From NCBI GenBank assembly GCA_035486355.1, contig DATHNE010000211.1, forward strand, positions 29,482 through 93,481: a stretch of 64,000 nt of DNA. Direction: 5' to 3'. The position numbers were made by a program, and so were the translations under genes. Under the pieces are notes generated by a model. It saw only the letters and a program-made list of their open reading frames with translations, had not been told where the DNA came from and made no database searches. Positions within the stretch are counted from its first letter, which is position 1, and each line of letters begins with the position of its first letter. Shown here one piece after another: positions 18,056 through 27,529 of this stretch. The DNA comes from Palsa-883 sp035486355 (GTDB lineage: Bacteria; Pseudomonadota; Alphaproteobacteria; Acetobacterales; Acetobacteraceae).

Positions 18056-18861
18056 TACAAGGGTGACTCTGGTGGGAACGCCGGTTTCCGCTTTTCCAGG
18101 TGCGCTGCCAGACCTTCCTTGATCTCCGGTCCGGTGAACCCCAAAAACTCCAACGCCAGCGAGGCGTCGAAGCTCGGCCCCATCGCGCGCAACCAGTTGT
18201 TCAATGCGTATTTCGTCCAGCGGATGGCGCTCTGGGCACCGTCCGCCAGCCGCCCGGCAATTTCAACCGCCTTCGCATCGAGTTCACCATCCTCGACCGC
18301 CAGCGAGATCAGCCCGATCCGCTCGGCCTCCGCCCCCAGCACCTGGTCGCACAGCAACAGGTAGTATTTCGCCTTCGCCAACCCGCATAGCAGCGGCCAG
18401 ATGATGCAGGCGTGATCTCCCGCGGCCACACCCAGTCGCGTGTGGCCATCAATGATGCGGCAGTCCTTCGTGGCGATGGAGATATCCGCCAGGATGCCGC
18501 ACACCAGACCCGCCCCCACGGCAACGCCGCGCATCGCGCTGACCACCGGTTTCGAGCAGTTGATCAGGTTGTAGACAATGTCGCGCGCCTCCTTCCACCG
18601 CCGCGCCCGGCCGTCGAAATCCGCAATGTCCTGCTGGATCATCGCGAAGTCGCCCCCGGCCGAGAACACCTTGCCGGCCCCGGTCAACACCACCGCATTG
18701 ACCGACACGTCACGATCGATATCACGCCAGATATCCGCCAGCTCCGCATGCAGCGCGGCGTCGGCGGTGTTCATCTTGCCGTTGTCCAGCGTGACCCGCA
18801 GTACCTTCGGGTGCGGGCGGTCGAAGCGCAGGCGCGTGTAGCGCGTGTAGGGATCGGTCAT
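18055..18861 (-). CDS. enoyl-CoA hydratase/isomerase (crotonase) family protein
   Basis: A 268-residue crotonase-fold protein. The oxyanion-hole segments are FSAGGDFAMI and RGVAVGAGLVCGILADISIA. In classical hydratases two glutamates act around the GxGxPGAGG region; here that region reads GHTRLGVAAGDHACIIWPLL, with Asp and His but no glutamate pair. Hydration of a simple enoyl-CoA is therefore doubtful; hydrolase, decarboxylase or isomerase activity of this fold is possible. BadI, the ring-opening hydrolase that works with BadH, belongs to the same superfamily, and a BadH-like gene lies convergently next door. It starts at the ATG at 18861; the longer frame runs through a palindromic repeat. 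Confidence 0.8.
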   Translation of the reverse strand: MTDPYTRYTRLRFDRPHPKVLRVTLDNGKMNTADAALHAELADIWRDIDRDVSVNAVVLTGAGKVFSAGGDFAMIQQDIADFDGRARRWKEARDIVYNLINCSKPVVSAMRGVAVGAGLVCGILADISIATKDCRIIDGHTRLGVAAGDHACIIWPLLCGLAKAKYYLLLCDQVLGAEAERIGLISLAVEDGELDAKAVEIAGRLADGAQSAIRWTKYALNNWLRAMGPSFDASLALEFLGFTGPEIKEGLAAHLEKRKPAFPPESPL

Positions 18862-18882
18862 GGGTGATTTCCTGGTACTGTT

Positions 18883-18965
18883 GTCATCGCGAGGTATAGC
18901 GCGACGAAGCAATCTGGTGCCTCCGAGGTACGAGATTGCTTCGTCGCTCCGCTCCTCGCAATGAC
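18883..18965. repeat. long palindromic repeat, GTCATTGCGAGG family
   Basis: Two 33-bp arms (18883-18915 and 18933-18965) match at about 27 of 33 positions in inverted orientation around a 17-nt loop. The right arm, read on the minus strand, starts GTCATTGCGAGGAGCGGAGC. It lies between the cysK stop and the crotonase start. A diverged copy is at 55446-55554. It is either a mobile miniature element or an REP-like structure, and could act as an attenuating hairpin. Confidence 0.75.
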
Positions 18966-18967
18966 GG

Positions 18968-19942
<975 letters not shown>

Positions 19943-20094
19943 GGGTGCGTCCCTCCGGGTCAGCGATTGGGCGCAGCATCACGACAAGCCGGGAGACGTC
20001 AACCGAGAGCAGGATTTGCCACGTCGCGGGCGTGAGAGGGAGGCGCCCGCTCCAACGGCGCGTGACGCAAGAACGGCGTGGGTGCGATGGCGCC

Positions 20095-20390
20095 GATGCC
20101 ACGCGCACCACCGGCTGGGTCAGGTACGCCAGTTCGTGACGTGACCGCCACTCCGGCGCGACACAATTGATGATCAGCGACCGCCGCACGCCCCGGATCG
20201 GGCGTCGCGTGAAGCCGTGCCTGGTATCCGGCGCGGGCAGGAACATCAGCCCGGTGTTGAACGCGCTGGAGGCACGGCCGACCAGGTGCTGCGCGCTATC
20301 GTAAATGCCTGTGCCCCAGTGCACCGCATATGTGTGGTCCGACAGATAGATCAGCATGGTGAAGCGCTTGGCACCGTTATCGGTGTGCTC
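20095..20390 (-). pseudogene. C-terminal remnant of a 2-oxoglutarate/Fe(II) oxygenase-like protein
   Basis: One minus frame reads TMLIYLSDHTYAVHWGTGIYD, then AFNTGLMFLPAPDTRHGF and RRPIRGVRRSLIINCVAPEW, then RSRHELAY. This resembles the C-terminal half of small Fe(II)/2-oxoglutarate oxygenases, with a late His and Arg. There is no start or N-terminal domain: the upstream DNA is the hemN remnant in another frame. The frame continues without a natural stop past the homologous part. It looks like debris left after a deletion. The family call is tentative. Confidence 0.45.
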
Positions 20391-20770
20391 GCGAGCCGCG
20401 TGGTGATGGCGGTCATGCAGTCGGCGGGCAGGGCGGTAGGGTGGCCGCCACCCCAACGAATATGGCGGACCGGCAGGCGGCGGCCGATGGTGCCGGCCAA
20501 CAGGCCGATCTCCCGCAGCAGAGTACGCGTGTATGTGATCAGAGGCTCCGTGCGATGCACCGTGGTGGTGTGGCGGCCGCAAAGCAAGCAGAGCTGCGCG
20601 CAGAATAGTACATGCAGATACAGCGATAGGGCCATGTCGGACGGCCGCGTTCGCAACCATTCCGCATACATGTCGGCGTCGACAGCGGTGGTGACGTGCG
20701 GCGCGCTGGGATCGCCGGTGTAGCGCGGCACAAGCTGGTCGTATGTCGCGATCAGGTCGGCGACGTTCAT
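20391..20770 (-). pseudogene. hemN: 5' remnant of oxygen-independent coproporphyrinogen III oxidase
   Basis: The open frame (ending at a stop at 20351) starts MNVADLIATYDQLVPRYTGD and continues with LSLYLHVLFCAQLCLLCGRH and RRLPVRHIRWGGGHPTALP. These are the N-terminal landmarks of HemN, a radical-SAM enzyme of anaerobic heme synthesis of about 450 residues. The C-x3-C-x2-C motif (CAQLCLLC) survives, but GGGTPT has become GGGHPT. Homology ends near 20400, where the sequence passes into an unrelated oxygenase remnant in another frame. Only about 130 of the expected residues remain, so the gene cannot be functional. An FNR-type box still stands 35 bp upstream of its start. Confidence 0.75.
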
Positions 20771-20804
20771 GGCACACAGGGTGCCTCAATCGTCCACCAC
20801 CGCT

Positions 20805-20818
20805 TTGATCTGGGTCAA
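20805..20818 (-). promoter_or_regulatory. FNR/FixK/Anr-type box upstream of the hemN remnant
   Basis: TTGATCTGGGTCAA is a near-perfect match to the TTGAT-N4-ATCAA consensus (one change in the right half). Its centre is 41 bp from the hemN start codon, as expected for an oxygen-regulated hemN promoter. It appears to be a relic, since the gene it served is decayed. Confidence 0.7.
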
Positions 20819-20894
20819 AGCCAATCCGCGCAAAGTTCGGACTACGACCGCCGCCGCGCGCAGGCCCGGCATGGCGAGTAAGGACCGGGGGCTG

Positions 20895-21554
20895 CTAGGC
20901 GGGCTCCGCTGCAGCCGCGATCGCGGCATTCAGCGCGCGCACGCCTGCACCGGGACCCTCGGGGTGGTTCCACACGCACCCGATCACCGCCAGAAAATCC
21001 GCGCCCGCCTGCACAAGCGGTGCGCAGTTCTCCGGCGTGATGCCGCCAATCGCGCAACACGGCAGCTCCATCAGCTCTGACCACCAGCGCAGGATTTCGG
21101 GATCGACCTGATTGGCCACCGCCTTGCTGGTCGACGGAAAGAACGCACCGAACGCCACGTAATCAGCGCCGTCCTCGCCGGCCTGCATTGCCAGGTCGCG
21201 GCTACCCTTGCAGGTCACGCCCATCGTCAGACCCGGGCCCATCAAGCGGCGCGCCTCGCGGGCCGGCATATCCTCCTGGCCGACATGCGCGCCGTCGCAA
21301 CCGGTGGTTTTTGCCAGATCGGCCCGGTCATTCAGCAGAAACGCCACGCCGCGCGACTGGGTCATCGGGCGCAGCACATCGATCGCACGACGCCACACAT
21401 CGTCGTCAACGTTCTTCAGGCGTAACTGCACCGCAGCCACATCGCCGCCATCCAGTGCCGCCGCCAGACGATCGGCGAATGGCACCGGATCCAGCGTCTC
21501 CGGCGTGATCAGGTAGACGCGGCAGCCCAATGGACCGCCGCCCGCCTGCCGCAT
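20895..21554 (-). CDS. thiE: thiamine phosphate synthase
   Basis: A 219-residue TIM-barrel enzyme joining the thiazole and pyrimidine moieties of thiamine. Visible landmarks are VQLRLKN (phosphate and substrate binding), LLNDRADLA, GAHVGQEDMP and AIGGITPENC near the C-terminus. Length matches the family. Its ATG shares one base with the TGA of the upstream aldolase gene, so translation is coupled. No other thi gene and no TPP riboswitch-like leader is present. Related barrel proteins such as TenI lack synthase activity, but the GQED and DRAD motifs favour ThiE. Confidence 0.85.
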   Translation of the reverse strand: MRQAGGGPLGCRVYLITPETLDPVPFADRLAAALDGGDVAAVQLRLKNVDDDVWRRAIDVLRPMTQSRGVAFLLNDRADLAKTTGCDGAHVGQEDMPAREARRLMGPGLTMGVTCKGSRDLAMQAGEDGADYVAFGAFFPSTSKAVANQVDPEILRWWSELMELPCCAIGGITPENCAPLVQAGADFLAVIGCVWNHPEGPGAGVRALNAAIAAAAEPA

Positions 21555-22468
21555 CAGGCCTTGCCGAGATAGATGTCGATGATCTTGTTCAGCATCTCCA
21601 GCGCAGCTTCCTTCGGGCGCTGGAACGTGTTGCGACCGATGATCGACCCATTGGCGCCGCCATCGCGCAGGCCGCGCACTTCCTCATACACGCCGTCGAG
21701 GTCCTTCGCCTCGCCGCCTGAGAACACCACGACGCGCTTGCCGTTGAACGCGCACTGCATCACGTGCTCGACGCGCATGGCCATCGTGGACCCGTCGATG
21801 TTGGCGTAGCTCTTCTTCGCCGCCTCCAGGCTGATCACCGCGGTCGGCGGCTTCACCTTGATGATGTTGGCGCCCATCAGCGCCGCCATCTGCGCGGCAT
21901 AGCCGCAGATATCCAGCGCGGTCTCGGCCGCCTTGTCGAGGTTTGGGCCGCGCGGATAGCTCCATACCACCACCGCGAGGCCGGAGGCCTTCGCCTCCTC
22001 CGTCAGCTCCCGCAGCTCCTCCATCTGGGCAAAAGCGTATTCGCTGCCCGGATAGATGGTGAAGCCGATCGCGGCGCAACCCAGACGCAGCGCATCCTTC
22101 ACGCCGGCTGTGACCGCCTGGTCCTTGTTGGTGGCCAGGCTGTTGGAACTGTTCACCTTCAGGATCGTCGGGATCTGCCCGGCGAAGGTGTCGGCGCCCT
22201 GCGCGATCATGCCCAGCGGCGCGGCGTAGGCGTTTAGCCCGGCCTCGATGGCGAGCTGATAATGGTAATGTGGATCATAAGCCGGCGGGTTCGGCGCGAA
22301 GCTGCGGGCGGGGCCGTGCTCGAACCCTTGGTCGACCGGCAGGATCAGCACCTTGCCGGTGCCACCCAGTTTGCCGGTCGACAGGATGCGAGCCAGGTTG
22401 GCCTTCACGCCCGGCGGATCGCCTTCGTACCAGTCGAGGATTTTCTTGACCTTCTGGGTGACTCTCAT
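21554..22468 (-). CDS. fbaB: class I fructose-bisphosphate aldolase, DhnA/FbaB type
   Basis: A 304-residue TIM-barrel aldolase of the DhnA family, which splits fructose 1,6-bisphosphate into dihydroxyacetone phosphate and glyceraldehyde 3-phosphate. Landmarks are LILPVDQGFEHGP (41-53), the Schiff-base lysine region NIIKVKPP (Lys204 or Lys206) and VVFSGGEAKD near the phosphate site. It is the first gene of a coupled pair with thiE. The DhnA family also holds transketolase-like aldolases of aromatic amino acid synthesis, but the full set of motifs fits the glycolytic enzyme. Confidence 0.87.
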   Translation of the reverse strand: MRVTQKVKKILDWYEGDPPGVKANLARILSTGKLGGTGKVLILPVDQGFEHGPARSFAPNPPAYDPHYHYQLAIEAGLNAYAAPLGMIAQGADTFAGQIPTILKVNSSNSLATNKDQAVTAGVKDALRLGCAAIGFTIYPGSEYAFAQMEELRELTEEAKASGLAVVVWSYPRGPNLDKAAETALDICGYAAQMAALMGANIIKVKPPTAVISLEAAKKSYANIDGSTMAMRVEHVMQCAFNGKRVVVFSGGEAKDLDGVYEEVRGLRDGGANGSIIGRNTFQRPKEAALEMLNKIIDIYLGKA

Positions 22469-22512
22469 GGGGGCGTCCTCTTCCAGTCTGTCCAGGATGA
22501 TTTGCTGTCGTA

Positions 22513-22947
22513 CTAGCGCAGCGGATCGTGTCTGTCATCGGGGCCGCCGCGCGCCTGCACCCAATCGTGAAGGCGGTGGTGGCTGGCGGGATCGGCCAGG
22601 TCCAATGCCTGGGGTCGTTCGGACAACAGAACGCCGCCGAGGCCGGCAACGATCACGGCCACGCGTTCGTGGCCCGGCGCGTCAGGATGCAGAACCAAAT
22701 GCCGCAGACCGATGCGCAACGCCGCAACTGCTTGGCCGGACGCGCCGCCGCAATCCAGCAAATCGGCAATCAGCACCTGCGGAAATTCGGCGCGGATGAT
22801 TCGCAGCAGCGCCTGCCACCAGCCACACCCGGCATACAGCGCCGCCCCTTCGCCCGACAGCAACGTGACCGGCCGGCCTGGCGCCAGCGCCCGCCGCGCA
22901 TCAGCCAGGCTGTGGATCACCACTGCGGGAGGATCACGCCCGGTCAC
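22513..22947 (-). CDS. conserved hypothetical protein, 144 residues
   Basis: A plausible gene with coding-like composition in this frame, upstream of fbaB on the same strand. The protein alternates hydrophobic and charged segments: SLADARRALAPGRPVTLLSG, GCGWWQALLRIIRAEFP and HERVAVIVAGLGGVLLSERP. No signal peptide or transmembrane helix is evident and no known domain is recognised. A Cys pair (Cys41 and Cys65) is the only notable feature. It ends 45 bp before the fbaB start and could be co-transcribed with it. Confidence 0.6.
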   Translation of the reverse strand: MTGRDPPAVVIHSLADARRALAPGRPVTLLSGEGAALYAGCGWWQALLRIIRAEFPQVLIADLLDCGGASGQAVAALRIGLRHLVLHPDAPGHERVAVIVAGLGGVLLSERPQALDLADPASHHRLHDWVQARGGPDDRHDPLR

Positions 22948-23028
22948 AGGTTCCCGATCACCGCTTGACGTTGCATCGAATGCCGGCTTTCAGTGCCTAT
23001 CAGATTAGAGCATGGGAGACGGCCGACC

Positions 23029-23241
23029 ATGGCGAGCGACAGCGAGGACCCGGACGGCGCCGCGACACGGCTGGAAGCCGCTCTGGAGCGAATCGCCGCG
23101 GCGGCGGCAAGATCACCGGCGCCGGTGATCTTGCCCGAGGTTGCCGCGCCCGCGCTGGTGACGATCCACCCCGAGGCCGTCGCGCGGCTCGACAGCCTGA
23201 TCGACCGGCTGCGCGGTGCGTTGGCTGGCCGCGCGGGCTGA
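23029..23241 (+). CDS. small acidic/helical protein upstream of zapA
   Basis: A 70-residue protein starting MASDSEDPDGAATRLEAALE, preceded by GGGAGA at a usable distance. It has two helix-prone segments (TRLEAALERIAAAAA and AVARLDSLIDRLRGAL) joined by a Pro-rich linker. Small coiled-coil proteins are commonly found directly before zapA in alphaproteobacteria. It ends 20 bp before zapA and is probably co-transcribed with it. Its function is not known; a partner role in division is inference from position. Confidence 0.6.
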   Translation: MASDSEDPDGAATRLEAALERIAAAAARSPAPVILPEVAAPALVTIHPEAVARLDSLIDRLRGALAGRAG

Positions 23242-23261
23242 ACCGGGCGAAGGAGCAGCGC

Positions 23262-23582
23262 ATGCCCCAGGTTACGCTTCATATCAACGGCTTCTCCTAC
23301 ATGCTGGGCTGCAAGGACGGCGAGGAGGAGCATCTGCACGCGATGGCGGCCGAGGTCGACCGCCGGATCGATAGTGTCAAGAATTCGGCGGGTCCCAGCG
23401 GCGAGGCGCGCATGCTGGTGATCGCGGCGCTGCTGATGGCCGACGAGCTGCACGACCTGAAGAAGCACCCGGCATCGACGGCACCGGACGAGGCGGCGAA
23501 GCCGGACAGCAAGCTCGGCCGGCGGCTGGGCCGACTGGCCAAACGCGCGGAAGACATTGCGGCGGGGCTGGAGCATCCCTAA
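23262..23582 (+). CDS. zapA: cell division protein ZapA
   Basis: A 106-residue ZapA, which binds and bundles FtsZ filaments at mid-cell. The N-terminal globular part contains VTLHINGFSYMLGCKDGEEE, followed by HLHAMAAEVDRRIDSV, then the helical tail that forms tetramers. The start ATG is preceded by AAGGAG 6 nt upstream. The neighbours, 6S RNA then 5-formyltetrahydrofolate cyclo-ligase, are the conserved proteobacterial order and support the call. Confidence 0.9.
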   Translation: MPQVTLHINGFSYMLGCKDGEEEHLHAMAAEVDRRIDSVKNSAGPSGEARMLVIAALLMADELHDLKKHPASTAPDEAAKPDSKLGRRLGRLAKRAEDIAAGLEHP

Positions 23583-23734
23583 GTTGCATCGGCGGAGCTG
23601 CCGGGTGCGACAGGCAATACATCCCCTGGGCCAGTAAGCAACTCCCTCGGGAACTGGCTCTGTCGGGATCTTGGTCTCGGTATCTGGTGCCCACCTGCAC
23701 AAGCAGGCTCTGGGAGGATGACACGCCACCGACC
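23583..23734 (+). ncRNA. ssrS: 6S RNA
   Basis: The gap between zapA and the cyclo-ligase gene is the conserved home of 6S RNA, which sequesters the housekeeping RNA polymerase. The gap folds as expected: an apical stem GGGCCAGT/ACTGGCTC capped by a purine-rich loop, then a large internal bubble (CAATACATCCCC opposite GGGATCTTGGTCTCGG), then a lower region with GGTGCCCACC and a CCTGC-ACAA-GCAGG side hairpin. The RNA ends are not exact. The call rests on position and on this hand-drawn fold. Confidence 0.75.
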
Positions 23735-24310
23735 ATGGCGGCTCCGCACAGTTTCCCTGATCTGACGGCGGCGAAGCGCGCGGCTCGCGAGGCGGCATTG
23801 GCTGCGCGTGCCGCGTGCGATCCTGCCTTGGGTGCGCTTGTCGCTGCGCATGTGCTGCGCGACTGCCCGCCACCGGCCGGCGCGGTGGTGTCCGGCGTCT
23901 GGCCGCTGCCGGGTGAGATCGATCTGCGGCCGCTGCTGGAGGAATTGCACGCGCGTGGGCACGCAGTGGTGCTGCCGGTGACGCCGCCGCGCGGCTATCC
24001 CCTGACGTTTCGCCGCTGGCAGCCGGGTGATGTCCTCATTCCGGAGCGATTTGGCACGATGGCTCCTACGGGCGAGGAAGCGAGTCCGGATTTTCTGCTG
24101 GCACCGCTGCTGGCGTTCGACCGGCATGGCCACCGGCTGGGCTATGGCGGCGGCTATTATGACCGTACCTTGGCGGCATTGCCCGGCCGGTTCGCGTTGG
24201 GGTTCGGCTTCGCGGCGCAGGAAATGGACGCGGTGCCGGTGGGCCCCACCGATATCCGGCTGGACGCGGTGGCCACCGAACGTGGCATCATCCGCTTCAA
24301 GGAGAGCTGA
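23735..24310 (+). CDS. fcl: 5-formyltetrahydrofolate cyclo-ligase
   Basis: A 191-residue YgfA/MTHFS-family enzyme that converts 5-formyltetrahydrofolate to 5,10-methenyltetrahydrofolate with ATP. Visible motifs are the N-terminal helix LTAAKRAAREAALAARAA, GVWPLPGEIDLRPLLEEL, and the C-terminal LAFDRHGHRLGYGGGYYDR with the substrate- and ATP-binding GYGGGYYD. The start at 23735 lies just after the 6S RNA. The next gene begins directly after the TGA, showing an operon. Confidence 0.9.
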   Translation: MAAPHSFPDLTAAKRAAREAALAARAACDPALGALVAAHVLRDCPPPAGAVVSGVWPLPGEIDLRPLLEELHARGHAVVLPVTPPRGYPLTFRRWQPGDVLIPERFGTMAPTGEEASPDFLLAPLLAFDRHGHRLGYGGGYYDRTLAALPGRFALGFGFAAQEMDAVPVGPTDIRLDAVATERGIIRFKES

Positions 24311-25126
24311 ATGCGCATTCTGGTGCTGGGCGACGTTGTCGGACGTACCGGCCGCGACACTGTGGCAGCGTCCCTGCCCGGGCTGCGCGCGGCGTTACGC
24401 GTCGACCTGACGGTGGTGAACGCCGAGAACGCGTCGCACGGCTTCGGTCTGGGGCCGGACATGGCCGCGGCGTTGTTCGCCGCGGGCGCCGATGTGATCA
24501 CGCTGGGCAACCATGCCTGGGACCGCAAGGAGATCATTCCGTATATCTCACAGACGCCGCGGCTGTTGCGGGCGGTGAATTTCCCGCCTGGTACGCCGGG
24601 GGCGGGCAGCGTGGTCGTGACGCTGTCGGATGGGCGCAAGGCGCTGGTGATGCAGGCGATGGGCCGCCTGTTCATGGATCCGCTGGACTGCCCGTTCCGC
24701 ACCACGCAGGCGGAGCTGGCGCGGCATCGGTTGGGGGTGACGGTACAGGCGGTGGTGATCGATTTCCACGCCGAAGCGACCAGCGAGAAGATGGCCTTCG
24801 CGCATTCCTTCGATGGGGCCGCGTCGCTGATCGTGGGGACACACACACATTGCCCATCAGCGGATCACCAGGTGCTGTCCGGTGGCACGGCGTTTCAGTC
24901 CGACCTAGGAATGTGTGGCGACTATGACAGCGTGATCGGCATGGCGAAGGACGGTGCGGTGCTGCGCTTCTGGCAGAAGATGCCGGGTGAGCGGCTGGCG
25001 CCCGCCGAGGGAATCGCGACCGTGTGCGGGGTATTCGTCGAGACGGATGATGCCACCGGCCTGGCGCGGCGCATCGCGCCCGTGCGGCAGGGCGGGCGGC
25101 TGTCGCCGACCATGCCCGAGGGATAG
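24311..25126 (+). CDS. ymdB: TIGR00282/YmdB-family metallophosphoesterase
   Basis: A 271-residue dimetal phosphoesterase. Metal-ligand motifs are visible in order: GDVVGRTGRD (7-16), NAENASHG, TLGNHAWD, VIDFHAEATSEK and the THTHCPSADH pair. Bacillus YmdB hydrolyses 2',3'-cyclic nucleotides and influences biofilm and motility decisions; the alphaproteobacterial role is not established. Its ATG directly abuts the cyclo-ligase stop, so both proteins come from one transcript. Confidence 0.88.
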   Translation: MRILVLGDVVGRTGRDTVAASLPGLRAALRVDLTVVNAENASHGFGLGPDMAAALFAAGADVITLGNHAWDRKEIIPYISQTPRLLRAVNFPPGTPGAGSVVVTLSDGRKALVMQAMGRLFMDPLDCPFRTTQAELARHRLGVTVQAVVIDFHAEATSEKMAFAHSFDGAASLIVGTHTHCPSADHQVLSGGTAFQSDLGMCGDYDSVIGMAKDGAVLRFWQKMPGERLAPAEGIATVCGVFVETDDATGLARRIAPVRQGGRLSPTMPEG

Positions 25127-25138
25127 GTGGTGCCTTGA

Positions 25139-26635
<1,497 letters not shown>

Positions 26636-26771
26636 ACCGACATCGTCCTTTCAAGTCCCAGGTCACGGCCGCGCACCGCCGTTTTTGGCCCCGTGTCCGG
26701 CCAAACATTTGGCGCGGTACGGTGTGCCGGATTAAACTCCGTCGATCAACCCAAGCCAACATATCAGGACC

Positions 26772-27521
26772 ATGGCCGGACATTCTCAGTTCAAGAACAT
26801 CATGCACCGCAAGGGCGCGCAGGACGCACGCCGTGGCCGGCTGTTCGCCCGGCTGATTCGTGAAATCACCGTGGCGGCCCGGCAGGGCCTGCCCGATCCA
26901 GCGTCCAACCCGAGGCTGCGGGCGGCCACGGCAGCGGCGCGGCAGGCCAACATGCCGCGCGACACGGTGGAGCGTGCGATCAAGAAGGCGGTCGGCGCCG
27001 GCGCTGGCGATGACTACGCCGAGGTGCGGTACGAGGGCTACGGCCCGGCCGGGGTCGCGGTGATTGTCGAGGCGCTGACCGACAACCGGAACCGAACGGC
27101 ATCCGACGTGCGTTCCGCCTTCGGTAAGTATGGCGGAACGTTAGGAGAGACCAATTCGGTCAGCTTCCTGTTCAACCGGCTCGGCGTGGTGCGCTATCCG
27201 GCCTCGATGTCCTCGGCCGACGACATGCTGGAAGCGGCGATCGAGGCCGGGGCGGACAATGTCGAGAGCGACGCTGAGGCGCATGAGGTGACATCGGTGC
27301 CGGATGATTTCTTCGCCGTCCGCGATGCGCTGGAGGCACGGTTCGGCGCACCGGAAAGCGCCAAGCTGGAATGGCGGCCAATCACGACGGTGACGTTGGA
27401 CGAAGATCGGGCGGCCAGCCTGCTGAAGCTGCTCGACGCGCTGGAGGAGAGCGACGACGTGCAGAACGTCTACGCGAACTTCGACATACCCGATGCGGTG
27501 ATGCAACTTCTGTCAGCGTAA
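26772..27521 (+). CDS. yebC: YebC/PmpR-family protein (ribosome-associated or transcriptional regulator)
   Basis: A 249-residue YebC-family protein. The N-terminus MAGHSQFKNIMHRKGAQDAR is the family signature, followed by MPRDTVERAIKKA and YEGYGPAGVAVIVEALTDNR. Members were first described as DNA-binding regulators, and TACO1/YebC proteins are also reported to act on translation of proline stretches; both roles remain under study. In most alphaproteobacteria yebC stands directly before ruvC. Here ruvC lies more than 5 kb downstream (32787), with unrelated genes between. It diverges from the diguanylate cyclase. Confidence 0.93.
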   Translation: MAGHSQFKNIMHRKGAQDARRGRLFARLIREITVAARQGLPDPASNPRLRAATAAARQANMPRDTVERAIKKAVGAGAGDDYAEVRYEGYGPAGVAVIVEALTDNRNRTASDVRSAFGKYGGTLGETNSVSFLFNRLGVVRYPASMSSADDMLEAAIEAGADNVESDAEAHEVTSVPDDFFAVRDALEARFGAPESAKLEWRPITTVTLDEDRAASLLKLLDALEESDDVQNVYANFDIPDAVMQLLSA

Positions 27522-27529
27522 TCGGCGGG

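Noticed and set aside
20895..21600. TPP riboswitch for thiE
   Set aside because: thiE starts inside the stop codon of fbaB, leaving no leader, and no thi-box-like sequence was seen upstream of fbaB.
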